This document shows positions 1 through 6,572 of a DNA stretch of 10,649 nucleotides, piece by piece. Under the pieces are notes generated by a model, which ran no database searches, was not told the origin of the DNA, and saw only the letters and a list, made by a program, of their open reading frames with translations. The position numbers were made by a program, and so were the translations under genes. Source of the stretch: Pseudomonadota bacterium (GTDB lineage: Bacteria; Pseudomonadota; Alphaproteobacteria; Rhizobiales; Rhizobiaceae); contig JAEXMK010000159.1 of assembly GCA_023444445.1 (NCBI GenBank), positions 1 through 10,649 of the forward strand, written 5' to 3'. The first letter of the stretch is position 1, and every line of letters starts with the position of its first letter.

Positions 1-2198
1 TCGTTGCATCCCACGGGCTGAAGCCCGACGAATACCAGCGTATCCTCGACCTGATCGGACGGGAGCCGAGCTTTACCGAGCTTGGCATCTTCTCGGCCAT
101 GTGGAACGAGCACTGCTCCTACAAGTCTTCCAAGAAGTGGCTGAAGACCCTGCCGACCAAGGGACCACGCGTCATCCAGGGCCCCGGTGAAAATGCCGGC
201 GTTGTGGATATCGACGACGGCGACTGCGTCGTCTTCAAAATGGAAAGCCACAACCACCCCTCCTATATCGAGCCTTATCAGGGCGCGGCGACCGGCGTCG
301 GCGGCATCCTGCGTGACGTCTTCACCATGGGCGCGCGCCCGATTGCCGCCATGAACGCCCTGCGTTTCGGCGCGCCCGACCACCCGAAGACCCGCCACCT
401 CGTGGCTGGCGTCGTTGCCGGTGTCGGCGGTTACGGCAATTCCTTCGGCGTGCCGACGGTGGGCGGTGAAGTGGAATTCGATCCGCGTTATAACGGCAAT
501 ATCCTTGTCAACGCCTTTGCCGCCGGTCTTGCCAAGTCCGACGCGATCTTCCTCTCGGAAGCCAAGGGCGGCGGCCTGCCGGTGGTTTATCTCGGCGCAA
601 AGACCGGCCGCGACGGCGTCGGCGGCGCGACGATGGCATCTGCCGAATTCGATGAATCCATCGAAGAAAAGCGCCCGACCGTTCAGGTCGGCGACCCCTT
701 CACCGAAAAGTGCCTGCTGGAAGCCTGCCTTGAACTGATGAAAACCGGTGCGGTCATCGCCATTCAGGACATGGGCGCTGCCGGCCTCACCTGCTCGGCT
801 GTTGAAATGGGCGCCAAGGGCGATCTCGGTATCGAACTCGACCTCAATGCCGTACCGGTGCGCGAAGAGCGCATGACGGCTTACGAAATGATGCTGTCGG
901 AAAGCCAGGAGCGCATGCTCATGGTTCTCGAGCCCTCCAAGGAAGAAGTCGCCAAGGCGATCTTCGTGAAATGGGGTCTGGACTTCGCCATTGTCGGCAA
1001 GACCACCGACGACCTTCGCTTCCGCGTCATTCACAATGGCGAGGAAGTCGCCAACCTGCCGATCAAGGAACTGGGCGATCAGGCCCCGGAATATGACCGC
1101 CCGTGGACGCCCGCGAAGGTGCCCGCCCCGCTTGCGGAAAACGACGTCCCCGCTGCTGATATCGCGGATGCGCTGGTATCGCTCGTCGGTTCGGCCAACA
1201 ATTCTTCACGCCGCTGGGTCTACGAGCAGTATGACACGCTGATCCAGGGCAACTCCCTGCAGCTGCCGGGCGGCGACGCCGGTGTGGTCCGCGTCGAAGG
1301 CCATGACAAGAAGGCGCTCGCCTTCTCCTCCGACGTGACGCCGCGTTACGTCGAGGCCGACCCCTTCGAAGGCGGCAAGCAGGCGGTGGCCGAATGCTGG
1401 CGCAACATTACCGCAACCGGTGCCCTGCCGCTCGCGGCCACCGACAACCTGAATTTCGGCAACCCGGAAAAGCCTGAAATCATGAGCCAGCTGGTTCATG
1501 CCATCAAGGGCATCGGCGAAGCTTGCAGCGTGCTGGAATTCCCGATCGTTTCCGGCAACGTCTCGCTCTATAACGAAACGAACGGTCAGGCGATCCTGCC
1601 CACCCCCACCATCGGCGGCGTTGGTCTGCTGAAGGATTGGGGACGCATGGCGCGCATCCGTTTTGCTGCCGCTGACGAAGCGGTGCTGCTTGTCGGCGCT
1701 CCTGCCGGCCTCGGCACCCACATCGCCCAGTCGGTGTATATGCGTGATATCCATGGCCGTATTGACGGCCCTGCCCCGCATGTCGATCTCGCCGCTGAGA
1801 AGAAGAACGGCGATTTTGTCCGCGGCATCATCACCGATGGCCTCGCCTCGGCCGTCCACGATTGCTCGTCCGGTGGCCTCGCCCTCGCTGTTGCAGAAAT
1901 GGCGATTGCCTCCGGCATCGGCGCGACCATTGACGCTGTCGAAGGCCACAACCCGGTCCTAACCTTCTATGGCGAAGACCAGGGTCGTTACGTCCTGACC
2001 GTGAAGAAAACCGATCTCGACAAGGTGCAGGCTGCCGCCAAGGCGGCAGGCGTTTCCTGCCCTGTCATCGGTGTTACCGGCGGCTCCGCTGTAAAGCTGG
2101 GCACGGCGCGCGCTGTCGAGATTAAAGAATTGCACTCGGCCTATGAATCGTGGTTCCCTCAGTTCATGGACGGCGAAACTCTAGTTGCCGCAGAATGA
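1..2198 (+). CDS. purL: Phosphoribosylformylglycinamidine synthase subunit PurL (5'-truncated by window edge)
   Basis: PurL is the synthetase subunit of the fourth step of de novo purine synthesis. It converts FGAR to FGAM using ATP and ammonia that PurQ releases from glutamine, with PurS bridging the complex in the cytoplasm. The frame is open from base 3 through the left edge, so the first ATG inside the window (99) is internal. Residues read upstream of it ([17 protein letters not shown]) are family sequence and include the conserved MWNEHCSYK histidine. Next come the GPGENAG loop, the ESHNHP metal/ATP motif (about 243-260), GGATMAS and SESQERM, then a second AIRS-like half. About 731 residues are visible against a usual length near 740, so only roughly a dozen are missing. 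The length matches the small, PurS/PurQ-dependent type, so those genes are expected elsewhere (inference). The bolA gene follows after 16 bases, probably on the same transcript. Confidence 0.97.
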   Translation, partial: VASHGLKPDEYQRILDLIGREPSFTELGIFSAMWNEHCSYKSSKKWLKTLPTKGPRVIQGPGENAGVVDIDDGDCVVFKMESHNHPSYIEPYQGAATGVGGILRDVFTMGARPIAAMNALRFGAPDHPKTRHLVAGVVAGVGGYGNSFGVPTVGGEVEFDPRYNGNILVNAFAAGLAKSDAIFLSEAKGGGLPVVYLGAKTGRDGVGGATMASAEFDESIEEKRPTVQVGDPFTEKCLLEACLELMKTGAVIAIQDMGAAGLTCSAVEMGAKGDLGIELDLNAVPVREERMTAYEMMLSESQERMLMVLEPSKEEVAKAIFVKWGLDFAIVGKTTDDLRFRVIHNGEEVANLPIKELGDQAPEYDRPWTPAKVPAPLAENDVPAADIADALVSLVGSANNSSRRWVYEQYDTLIQGNSLQLPGGDAGVVRVEGHDKKALAFSSDVTPRYVEADPFEGGKQAVAECWRNITATGALPLAATDNLNFGNPEKPEIMSQLVHAIKGIGEACSVLEFPIVSGNVSLYNETNGQAILPTPTIGGVGLLKDWGRMARIRFAAADEAVLLVGAPAGLGTHIAQSVYMRDIHGRIDGPAPHVDLAAEKKNGDFVRGIITDGLASAVHDCSSGGLALAVAEMAIASGIGATIDAVEGHNPVLTFYGEDQGRYVLTVKKTDLDKVQAAAKAAGVSCPVIGVTGGSAVKLGTARAVEIKELHSAYESWFPQFMDGETLVAAE

Positions 2199-2214
2199 AC
2201 TAAGGAGAAACACC

Positions 2215-2448
2215 ATGCCCATGAAACCCGGCGACATTGAAGACATGATTAAGGCGGGGATTCCCGGGGCAAAGGTCACGATCCGCGATCTGGCCGGTGA
2301 TGGCGATCATTACGCGGCGGAAGTCGTGGCAGATGCATTCAAGGGCAAGACCCGCGTGCAACAGCACCAGATGGTCTATGACGCGCTGAAGGGCAATATG
2401 GGCGGCGTTCTGCACGCCCTTGCCCTGCAGACCTCGGCGCCGGAATGA
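2215..2448 (+). CDS. BolA/IbaG-family protein
   Basis: This small BolA-fold protein has 77 residues. Family members bind CGFS monothiol glutaredoxins through a shared [2Fe-2S] cluster and act in iron-sulfur trafficking or iron sensing. Visible family features are the N-terminal helix (DIEDMIKAGIPGA), a central strand pair (KVTIRDLAGDGDHYAAEVV) and the helix-turn-helix-like end with the RVQQHQMVYDAL signature. The conserved histidine in QHQMVY is a candidate cluster ligand. The ATG at 2215 is preferred over the in-frame start at 2185, because TAAGGAG lies at 2201-2207 with good spacing and 2185 would overlap the end of purL. It follows purL by 16 bases and is closed by the terminator at 2524-2557. 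A grxD gene that could supply its partner starts about 2.2 kb downstream. It is closer to the short IbaG/YrbA type than to full-length BolA. Confidence 0.93.
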   Translation: MPMKPGDIEDMIKAGIPGAKVTIRDLAGDGDHYAAEVVADAFKGKTRVQQHQMVYDALKGNMGGVLHALALQTSAPE

Positions 2449-2462
2449 TTATGGCCATGAAA

Positions 2463-2502
2463 GCGGTTACGGCAAGGCAGTTTCACTGTCCTGCCTAACC
2501 GC
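2463..2502 (+). other. Imperfect stem-loop downstream of bolA
   Basis: GCGGTTA at 2463-2469 pairs with TAACCGC at 2496-2502. Inside it, GGCAAGGCAG (2471-2480) pairs with CTGTCCTGCC (2486-2495) with one wobble, one mismatch and a bulged C at 2470, around the loop TTTCA. No T-tract follows, so it does not look like an intrinsic terminator alone. It lies just upstream of the clear terminator and could protect the bolA transcript 3' end (inference). Confidence 0.5.
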
Positions 2503-2523
2503 ATAAAGGATCCAGACTAAATC

Positions 2524-2557
2524 AAAGGCCCGCGTGACAGTCTCACGCGGGCCTTTT
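2524..2557. terminator. Bidirectional intrinsic terminator between bolA and the convergent hydrolase gene
   Basis: A perfect 14-bp stem (2524-2537 with 2543-2556, core GGCCCGCGTGA) closes a 5-nt loop, CAGTC. It is followed by TTTT on the plus strand. The AAA at the base of the left arm provides a short T run when read on the minus strand. It sits between two genes facing each other (bolA ending at 2448, the hydrolase ending at 2585), as expected for a shared terminator. Confidence 0.88.
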
Positions 2558-2584
2558 CATATCAGGCAAGATGGCGAACGCGGC

Positions 2585-3733
2585 CTACAAGGCAGGTGGG
2601 CTCTGCGACTCCAGATCCGCAAAGGACGCGGCCGGCAAAGGCCCCGCCGTCAGCAGGGTAAAATCGTAACCGGATTTGCGATCCGGCCCCAGAACATATT
2701 GCCGGTGCATGCGCAGGAAATTGCGCTTGTTCTTTTTGTAGCGCTCCGGCGAAAGCGAATGCTTGAAACGGATCGGCACGATCGTTGGCTGCGGCGCGTC
2801 GCGGTGGCCCGTCAGCGTCACCGTATTGCAGCGATAAAGATGGATGGGATCGGTCAGGCACTGAATATCGAACCATGTCACCTCGGGGTGACGCGCAATG
2901 ACACCAATACTCTGGCGGAGCCTGTCGGCACTCGACAGGAACGCACATTGCAGCGCTGCGCCACCCAAAGTCGTAAAAGATAGTTTCCGGCCATCCAGTG
3001 CATGCGGCTTCACTTCCAGCACGCGGCCGATGACCGCCAGCGCAAGGCTTGCGCCCATGCTGTGGGACACAACCAGAACCTCGTCCGAAGGCTGCTCCAG
3101 CGCCGTCAGGACGAGCGCCGCCTTCTCCTCGATCCAGTCACGGGCAATCGGCTCATCACGACCGACCGCAAGCGCAAACCGCCAGTCCGCGTACAGATGC
3201 AGGGTGTGAAACCGCTCCGCAAACGGCAGGAACGCCTTCACGAAAAACAGGGCGGCGGCGGGAAGGCTGATCGCGAAGAGCCAGAGCGGCAAAGCGAAAA
3301 GCCAGGGCGAAAGTGCAATCGTCGCCGCAAGCGCACCACCGACGAGCATCAGCAGGAAGGGAAAGATAAAGAACAGGCCAAAACGCCAAGCATGGCGGAA
3401 ATAACGCGTCGCAGCGCCCTCACCGACAATACCAGCGCCCGCCTTGAAACCGAGCCCGATTTGCCGCCAGACCGGCGCATCCCGCAGCTGCGATATCACC
3501 GCATTATGATCATAAACGAAAACGTCGGAGCGCGTCCGCCAGTCATTCGCCGAAGCTTCGACCGCGAATGTCTCGCCCGCAGGCGCATTCTTCAGCGGCC
3601 CCACCGTATAATTCACATCCCACGTCTTGCCAGCCAGTGCCGCCGCCCGCTGATAACGCAGATGATGCGCCGCCGCATCGAGCGGATCGAACCCGGGGAA
3701 ATAAAGAACAAGTCGTGACTTGACGCGCGGCAT
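2585..3733 (-). CDS. Membrane-associated alpha/beta-hydrolase-like protein, function unknown
   Basis: The 382-residue product is not recognised as a named enzyme. It opens with a short strand and YFPGFDP (11-17), resembling the first strand and oxyanion turn of serine hydrolases. Two adjacent hydrophobic segments at about 117-140 and 143-167 suggest a membrane hairpin. A strand ending in VLVVSHSMGAS (219-229) places a likely nucleophile at Ser225 in a nucleophile-elbow motif, though the first glycine of the usual G-x-S-x-G is a serine here. DPIHLY (295-300) could supply the acid, and the histidine is not obvious (His310, His325 and His343 are candidates). The ATG at 3733 has GAAGG seven bases upstream (plus-strand 3741-3745). 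The long plus-strand frame at 3002-3718 is a shadow: arginine- and glutamine-rich, without domains. Lipase, esterase or thioesterase activity is possible but unproven. Confidence 0.82.
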   Translation of the reverse strand: MPRVKSRLVLYFPGFDPLDAAAHHLRYQRAAALAGKTWDVNYTVGPLKNAPAGETFAVEASANDWRTRSDVFVYDHNAVISQLRDAPVWRQIGLGFKAGAGIVGEGAATRYFRHAWRFGLFFIFPFLLMLVGGALAATIALSPWLFALPLWLFAISLPAAALFFVKAFLPFAERFHTLHLYADWRFALAVGRDEPIARDWIEEKAALVLTALEQPSDEVLVVSHSMGASLALAVIGRVLEVKPHALDGRKLSFTTLGGAALQCAFLSSADRLRQSIGVIARHPEVTWFDIQCLTDPIHLYRCNTVTLTGHRDAPQPTIVPIRFKHSLSPERYKKNKRNFLRMHRQYVLGPDRKSGYDFTLLTAGPLPAASFADLESQSPPAL

Positions 3734-3764
3734 GCATAAACCTTCAGGTTGGAGATACCCGAAA

Positions 3765-3799
3765 GCATCGCTTGATACAGTGGGCGATGCACGTATAGT
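3765..3799 (+). promoter_or_regulatory. Sigma-70-type promoter with an overlapping dyad, driving the 3844-4520 gene pair
   Basis: A -35 box TTGATA at 3772-3777 and a -10 box TATAGT at 3794-3799 are separated by 16 bases, each one mismatch from consensus. Transcription would start near 3806, leaving a leader of about 38 bases before the TTG start at 3844. A perfect 7-bp inverted repeat, GCATCGC (3765-3771) and GCGATGC (3784-3790), brackets the -35 box with a 12-base gap. That is a plausible operator for a dimeric repressor. The hydrolase gene diverges from the same 110-base gap, but I see no convincing promoter for it. Confidence 0.55.
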
Positions 3800-3843
3800 A
3801 AAAATCGCGACGGAAATATGATTTATTTATCGGTGAGGGAAAT

Positions 3844-4092
3844 TTGTCTGGCATCGTCGATCAATTGCTCAACGGCGTCGTGAAAGGCGCTCTGGCTGAG
3901 GTGCTGACCAAGACCGGCATCCGCAAGACACGCCGCGCGCGCCGGACGAAAAGCACCGGCTCTGCGGCCGGCGGAATCCTCGGCTCGGTACTGGAAGCCG
4001 CAATCAACGCCGCCGTCAAACCGAAGCCGACAAAGAAACAGGTGAGCAAAAGACGCACCGCCGCAGCGCGTAGCCGGCAGAGATATAAATGA
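3844..4092 (+). CDS. Small, highly basic protein of unknown function
   Basis: This 82-residue protein is not recognised. It starts at TTG with GAGG at 3835-3838; no ATG or GTG is available in frame. It contains about 20 Lys/Arg and only three acidic residues. The layout looks duplicated: a hydrophobic or amphipathic helix (about 3-22) with a basic patch (27-36, KTRRARRTK), then a second Gly/Ala-rich helix (about 40-58, GGILGSVLEAAINAAV) with a longer basic tail (59-82). The two helices share a similar G-I-hydrophobic pattern. Such a protein could bind nucleic acid or sit at the inner membrane; neither is shown. Its TGA overlaps the ATG of the next gene as ATGA, implying coupled translation and a shared role. 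Confidence 0.72.
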   Translation: MSGIVDQLLNGVVKGALAEVLTKTGIRKTRRARRTKSTGSAAGGILGSVLEAAINAAVKPKPTKKQVSKRRTAAARSRQRYK

Positions 4093-4520
4093 TGGGTCGT
4101 CTCCGCCTGCTCCCCATTTTTTTACTGCTGGCGATTTCGGGACCGCTGCAAGGCACCGCAGAAGTTGACAACGGGAAAGACGTTAAGGTCCGCTTCATCG
4201 TCACGCTCGCTGGTGCTGACAGGATATCTGGCACAGCCTTCTGCAAAACCGGCAAAACTTGCCGGCTCGTAGAACAGGGAAGCCCAAAATTAATTATCGA
4301 TCTTAAAGCGGGTCGCTCCTATAGCGAGATCGAAATCCAGTGCGAGAATGACTGCTCGTTTAACAGCGGCCACGAAACCGTGACATTCGAGAACAAAAAA
4401 GAACTTGATTTCTACAATGGCAAAACAGGCGCCATACTGAAGTCAGTCTGGAGGCGACGTGAGCCGATTGGAAAGATCATGCTCAACTTTTCTGATCCGT
4501 CTGGGATGACACGCTGGTAG
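4089..4520 (+). CDS. Predicted secreted four-cysteine protein, function unknown
   Basis: This 143-residue protein is not recognised. The N-terminus is a convincing Sec signal peptide: a positive start (MMGRLR), a hydrophobic core (LLPIFLLLAISG, 8-18) and a likely cleavage near GTA-E around residue 24. The mature part of about 120 residues is mixed and polar, with four cysteines in two close pairs (C52/C58 and C85/C89), consistent with two disulfides in the periplasm or outside the cell. Strand-like stretches (VKVRFIVTLAG, KLIIDLKAG, EIEIQC, ETVTFENKKELDF) suggest a small beta-rich fold. Its ATG lies within the ATGA overlap with the basic-protein gene. Base composition is locally more A/T-rich than in the flanking core genes (for example around 4290-4310 and 4390-4410), which may indicate recent acquisition. 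I see no terminator directly after it. Confidence 0.75.
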   Translation: MMGRLRLLPIFLLLAISGPLQGTAEVDNGKDVKVRFIVTLAGADRISGTAFCKTGKTCRLVEQGSPKLIIDLKAGRSYSEIEIQCENDCSFNSGHETVTFENKKELDFYNGKTGAILKSVWRRREPIGKIMLNFSDPSGMTRW

Positions 4521-4658
4521 CCCGAGCTTCGAGCTGCAATCAGCAATGCCACATCAGTGTATTTTTTACGCTTTCCGGGTGGAAATCGCGCCGCGACATG
4601 TTATTTAGAGGCTAACAGAAAGCAGCGGCCTTGAACCGCATGTGAAAGGAATAGGCCT

Positions 4659-4994
4659 ATGAGCGGCATTCACGACATGATCGACAGCGAAGTGAAGAGC
4701 AACGATATCGTTCTTTTCATGAAGGGCACCCCGCAATTTCCGCAGTGCGGTTTTTCCGGCCAGGTGGTACAGATCCTCGATTATCTCGGCGTCGAGTACA
4801 AAGGCATCAACGTGCTTGCCGACGGCGACATCCGTCAGGGCATCAAGGACTATTCCAATTGGCCGACGATCCCGCAGCTCTACGTCAAGGGCGAATTCGT
4901 CGGCGGCTGTGACATCGTGAGAGAGATGTTCCAGTCCGGCGAACTGCAAAGCCACCTCCAAGAACAGGGTATCAGCGTCCGCGGCGCGGCCTGA
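4659..4994 (+). CDS. grxD: Monothiol CGFS glutaredoxin (Grx4 type)
   Basis: This cytoplasmic monothiol glutaredoxin of 111 residues carries or transfers [2Fe-2S] clusters, alone as a glutathione-ligated dimer or with a BolA protein. The active-site CGFS is at 30-33, preceded by the conserved KGTP (22-25, glutathione-binding Lys22). The WPTIPQLYV motif (68-76) holds the cis-proline, and GGCDI (82-86) is the C-terminal glutathione contact. The length equals that of the single-domain family. The ATG at 4659 has AAAGGA at 4645-4650. The 138 bases upstream hold a run of six T (4562-4567) and no promoter I can defend. The bolA gene at 2215-2448 is the probable functional partner, here separated from grxD by three other genes. 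Confidence 0.96.
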   Translation: MSGIHDMIDSEVKSNDIVLFMKGTPQFPQCGFSGQVVQILDYLGVEYKGINVLADGDIRQGIKDYSNWPTIPQLYVKGEFVGGCDIVREMFQSGELQSHLQEQGISVRGAA

Positions 4995-5036
4995 TTTCGG
5001 CCGGTTTAACCGGCCCACCCTGATTGTCAGAAATTT

Positions 5037-5093
5037 ATGCCAGGCGTTGCTTCATGCAACGCCTTTGCCGTTCTTTTTGGGGCAATCCTGTGA
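5037..5093 (+). CDS. Putative 18-residue leader peptide of the efflux gene
   Basis: A short open frame encodes MPGVASCNAFAVLFGAIL. Its TGA (5091-5093) overlaps the GTG (5090-5092) proposed as the transporter start, giving a GTGA junction. It spans a 9-bp hairpin (5042-5064) and the GGGG ribosome site (5079-5082) of the transporter. The peptide is hydrophobic. The weak points are the lack of a clear Shine-Dalgarno before 5037 and the short length, so it may be chance. If real, it could act by translational coupling or attenuation. Confidence 0.33.
   Translation: MPGVASCNAFAVLFGAIL
5042..5080 (+). terminator. Hairpin with T-rich tail between grxD and the efflux gene (terminator or attenuator)
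   Basis: AGGCGTTGC (5042-5050) and GCAACGCCT (5056-5064) form a perfect 9-bp stem around TTCAT. An interrupted T-rich stretch with TTTTT at 5074-5078 follows. A second, smaller stem lies just before it (GGCCGG 4999-5004 with CCGGCC 5010-5015). It could end the grxD transcript or act as a leader structure of the downstream gene. The T-tract is imperfect, so efficient termination is uncertain. Confidence 0.5.
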
Positions 5094-6340
5094 CAGAACT
5101 TTCACAATCCACCACGTCGCGCGCTGGCTCGATGGGGCGCACGGAATTCATTGCGCTGGCAGCCATGCTGATGGCAATGAATGCACTCGCAATCGACATC
5201 ATGCTGCCCGGTCTTCAGGAAATCGGCGCCTCGCTGGGCGTGGAGAATGAGAACCATCGCCAGTACGTCATCTCCACCTATCTTCTCGGCTTGGGGATAG
5301 CCCAGCTCGTCTACGGACCGATCTCCGATCGCTTCGGGCGTCGCAAGCCAATGCTTTTCGGCCTTGCGATCTACATCGTTTCAGCCATCGCCGTCGTCTT
5401 CGTGCCATCCTTCTCCGGTCTGCTGGTCCTGCGCTTCATTCAGGGAATCGGCTCGGCGGCAACGCGCGTCATCACCATCTCGATCGTGCGCGATATCTAC
5501 GGCGGCCGCCAGATGGCGGAAGTCATGTCGCTGATCATGATGGTCTTTATGGTCGTTCCGGTCATCGCGCCCGGCACCGGCCAGATCGTGCTTTTCTTCG
5601 GCAACTGGCACCTTATCTTCGCCTTCATGGCCGGCATTGCTGCCATCGTGACGGCCTGGATGTATTTCCGCCTGCCGGAAACGCTGCATCCGGATGATGT
5701 CAGGCCCTTCACCGCCCGCTCGGTATTCGCCGGTTTCAAGATCGTGCTCACCAACCGCATCGCGCTCTGTTACACGCTGTCGAGCACCTTCATCTTTGGC
5801 GCGCTCTTCGGCTTCATCAACTCGGCAGAGCAGGTCTATAAGGGCATCTATGGCCTTGGCGCATGGTTTGCGGCGGCGTTTGCGGGCGTGGCGTTGTTCA
5901 TGGCCTTCTCGTCGTTCATCAATGCAAAGCTGGTGGGACGGTTCGGCATGCGCAAATTATCGCATGGCTCGCTGCTCGGCTTCATCGCCATCACCTTCGT
6001 CTGGCTGGTCGTGCAGGTGCTTGGGCCGGAACCGATGCCTTTTGCCATCTTCATCGTGTTCTTCGCGCTCGCAATGTTCCAGTTCGGCTGGATCGGCTCG
6101 AACTTCAACTCGCTCGCTATGGAGCCGCTCGGCCACGTCGCCGGCACGGCCTCATCCGTCATCGGCTTCATGGGAACGGTTGGCGGCTCGCTGATCGGCG
6201 CGGCTATCGGCCAAGCGTTTGACGGCACGGCTTTGCCAATGGTCGCCGGCTTCTTCGTTGTTTCCATCATCGGCCTGATCTTCGTGCTGATCGGCGAAAA
6301 AGGCATGCTGTTTCAGGCGCACAACAAGCCGACGCGGTGA
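5090..6340 (+). CDS. Bcr/CflA-family drug-efflux transporter (MFS)
   Basis: This is an inner-membrane proton-drug antiporter of the DHA1/12-helix type, 416 residues from the start chosen here. The first helix carries the family signature AIDIMLPGL (35-42). The loop between helices 2 and 3 has the MFS motif A, GPISDRFGRRK (76-86). RFIQGIGSAATR (115-126) is the helix-4 motif, and VPVIAPGTGQ (156-165) is the helix-5 antiporter region with a Pro-Gly kink. RLPETL (194-199) before the central loop is typical of Bcr/CflA. Hydrophobic segments continue to the C-terminus. Start choice: the in-frame TTG at 5024 and ATG at 5054 lie before or within the leader hairpin, so GTG 5090 with GGGG at 5079-5082 is preferred. 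ATG 5132 is an alternative without a clear ribosome site. The substrate cannot be told from sequence (bicyclomycin, chloramphenicol and sulfonamides are known for relatives). Confidence 0.9.
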   Translation: MTELSQSTTSRAGSMGRTEFIALAAMLMAMNALAIDIMLPGLQEIGASLGVENENHRQYVISTYLLGLGIAQLVYGPISDRFGRRKPMLFGLAIYIVSAIAVVFVPSFSGLLVLRFIQGIGSAATRVITISIVRDIYGGRQMAEVMSLIMMVFMVVPVIAPGTGQIVLFFGNWHLIFAFMAGIAAIVTAWMYFRLPETLHPDDVRPFTARSVFAGFKIVLTNRIALCYTLSSTFIFGALFGFINSAEQVYKGIYGLGAWFAAAFAGVALFMAFSSFINAKLVGRFGMRKLSHGSLLGFIAITFVWLVVQVLGPEPMPFAIFIVFFALAMFQFGWIGSNFNSLAMEPLGHVAGTASSVIGFMGTVGGSLIGAAIGQAFDGTALPMVAGFFVVSIIGLIFVLIGEKGMLFQAHNKPTR

Positions 6341-6357
6341 GGGGCGATAGAAAAATG

Positions 6358-6390
6358 AAAGGGCGCGGAATTCTGTTCCGCGCCCTTTTT
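6358..6390 (+). terminator. Intrinsic terminator of the efflux gene
   Basis: A 13-bp perfect stem (6358-6370 with 6376-6388, core GGGCGCGGAA) closes a TTCTG loop and runs into TTTTT at 6386-6390. It begins 17 bases after the transporter stop codon. The AAA in the left arm may let it work weakly on the opposite strand too. Confidence 0.9.
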
Positions 6391-6419
6391 ATTGATTGAC
6401 GGTTCACGTCATACGCATT

Positions 6420-6533
6420 CCGTCACCCCGGACTTGATCCGGGGTCCAGCCAGCCCAAGTCTTTGGGCTGAGAAGAGTATTCCACCACGCAGACGCGCGG
6501 CTACTGGATGCCGGATCAAGTCCGGCATGACGG
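6420..6533. repeat. Mosaic palindromic intergenic repeat (two inverted arms plus central hairpin)
   Basis: Arm 1 (6420-6449) and arm 2 (6504-6533) are inverted copies of a 30-base unit, identical at 26 of 30 positions. Each arm is itself palindromic around GGACTTGATCC. The four differences are two compensated pairs: CC opposite GG in arm 1 becomes TG opposite CA in the reverse complement of arm 2, so pairing is kept. Between them CAGCCCAA (6451-6458) and TTGGGCTG (6463-6470) form an 8-bp hairpin with loop GTCT. It lies between two convergent genes, where such rhizobial palindromic elements usually occur. I cannot assign it to a named element family from memory. Small open frames across it are artefacts of the palindrome. 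Confidence 0.85.
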
Positions 6534-6572
6534 GCAAAAACCTTTCCGCCCTGTCCCTTACACAATACCGCT

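Noticed and set aside
1206..1949. 247-residue minus-strand open frame opposite purL
   Set aside because: It lies wholly inside the purL coding region, has no recognisable domain, and is explained by the GC-rich codon pattern of the real gene.
3002..3718. 238-residue plus-strand open frame opposite the hydrolase
   Set aside because: Its product is dominated by Arg, Gln and Glu without domains, while the minus-strand frame shows membrane segments, a nucleophile-elbow motif and a ribosome site.
4521..4658. Promoter or terminator before grxD
   Set aside because: A run of six T at 4562-4567 lacks a preceding stem, and no -35/-10 pair with acceptable spacing is convincing.
5024..5089. TTG 5024 or ATG 5054 as the efflux transporter start
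   Set aside because: These starts lie before or inside a stable hairpin, lack a convincing ribosome site, and add 12-22 residues that look unlike the family N-terminus.
6420..6533. CRISPR array
   Set aside because: There are only two repeat copies, inverted and palindromic, with no regular spacers and no cas genes in the window.
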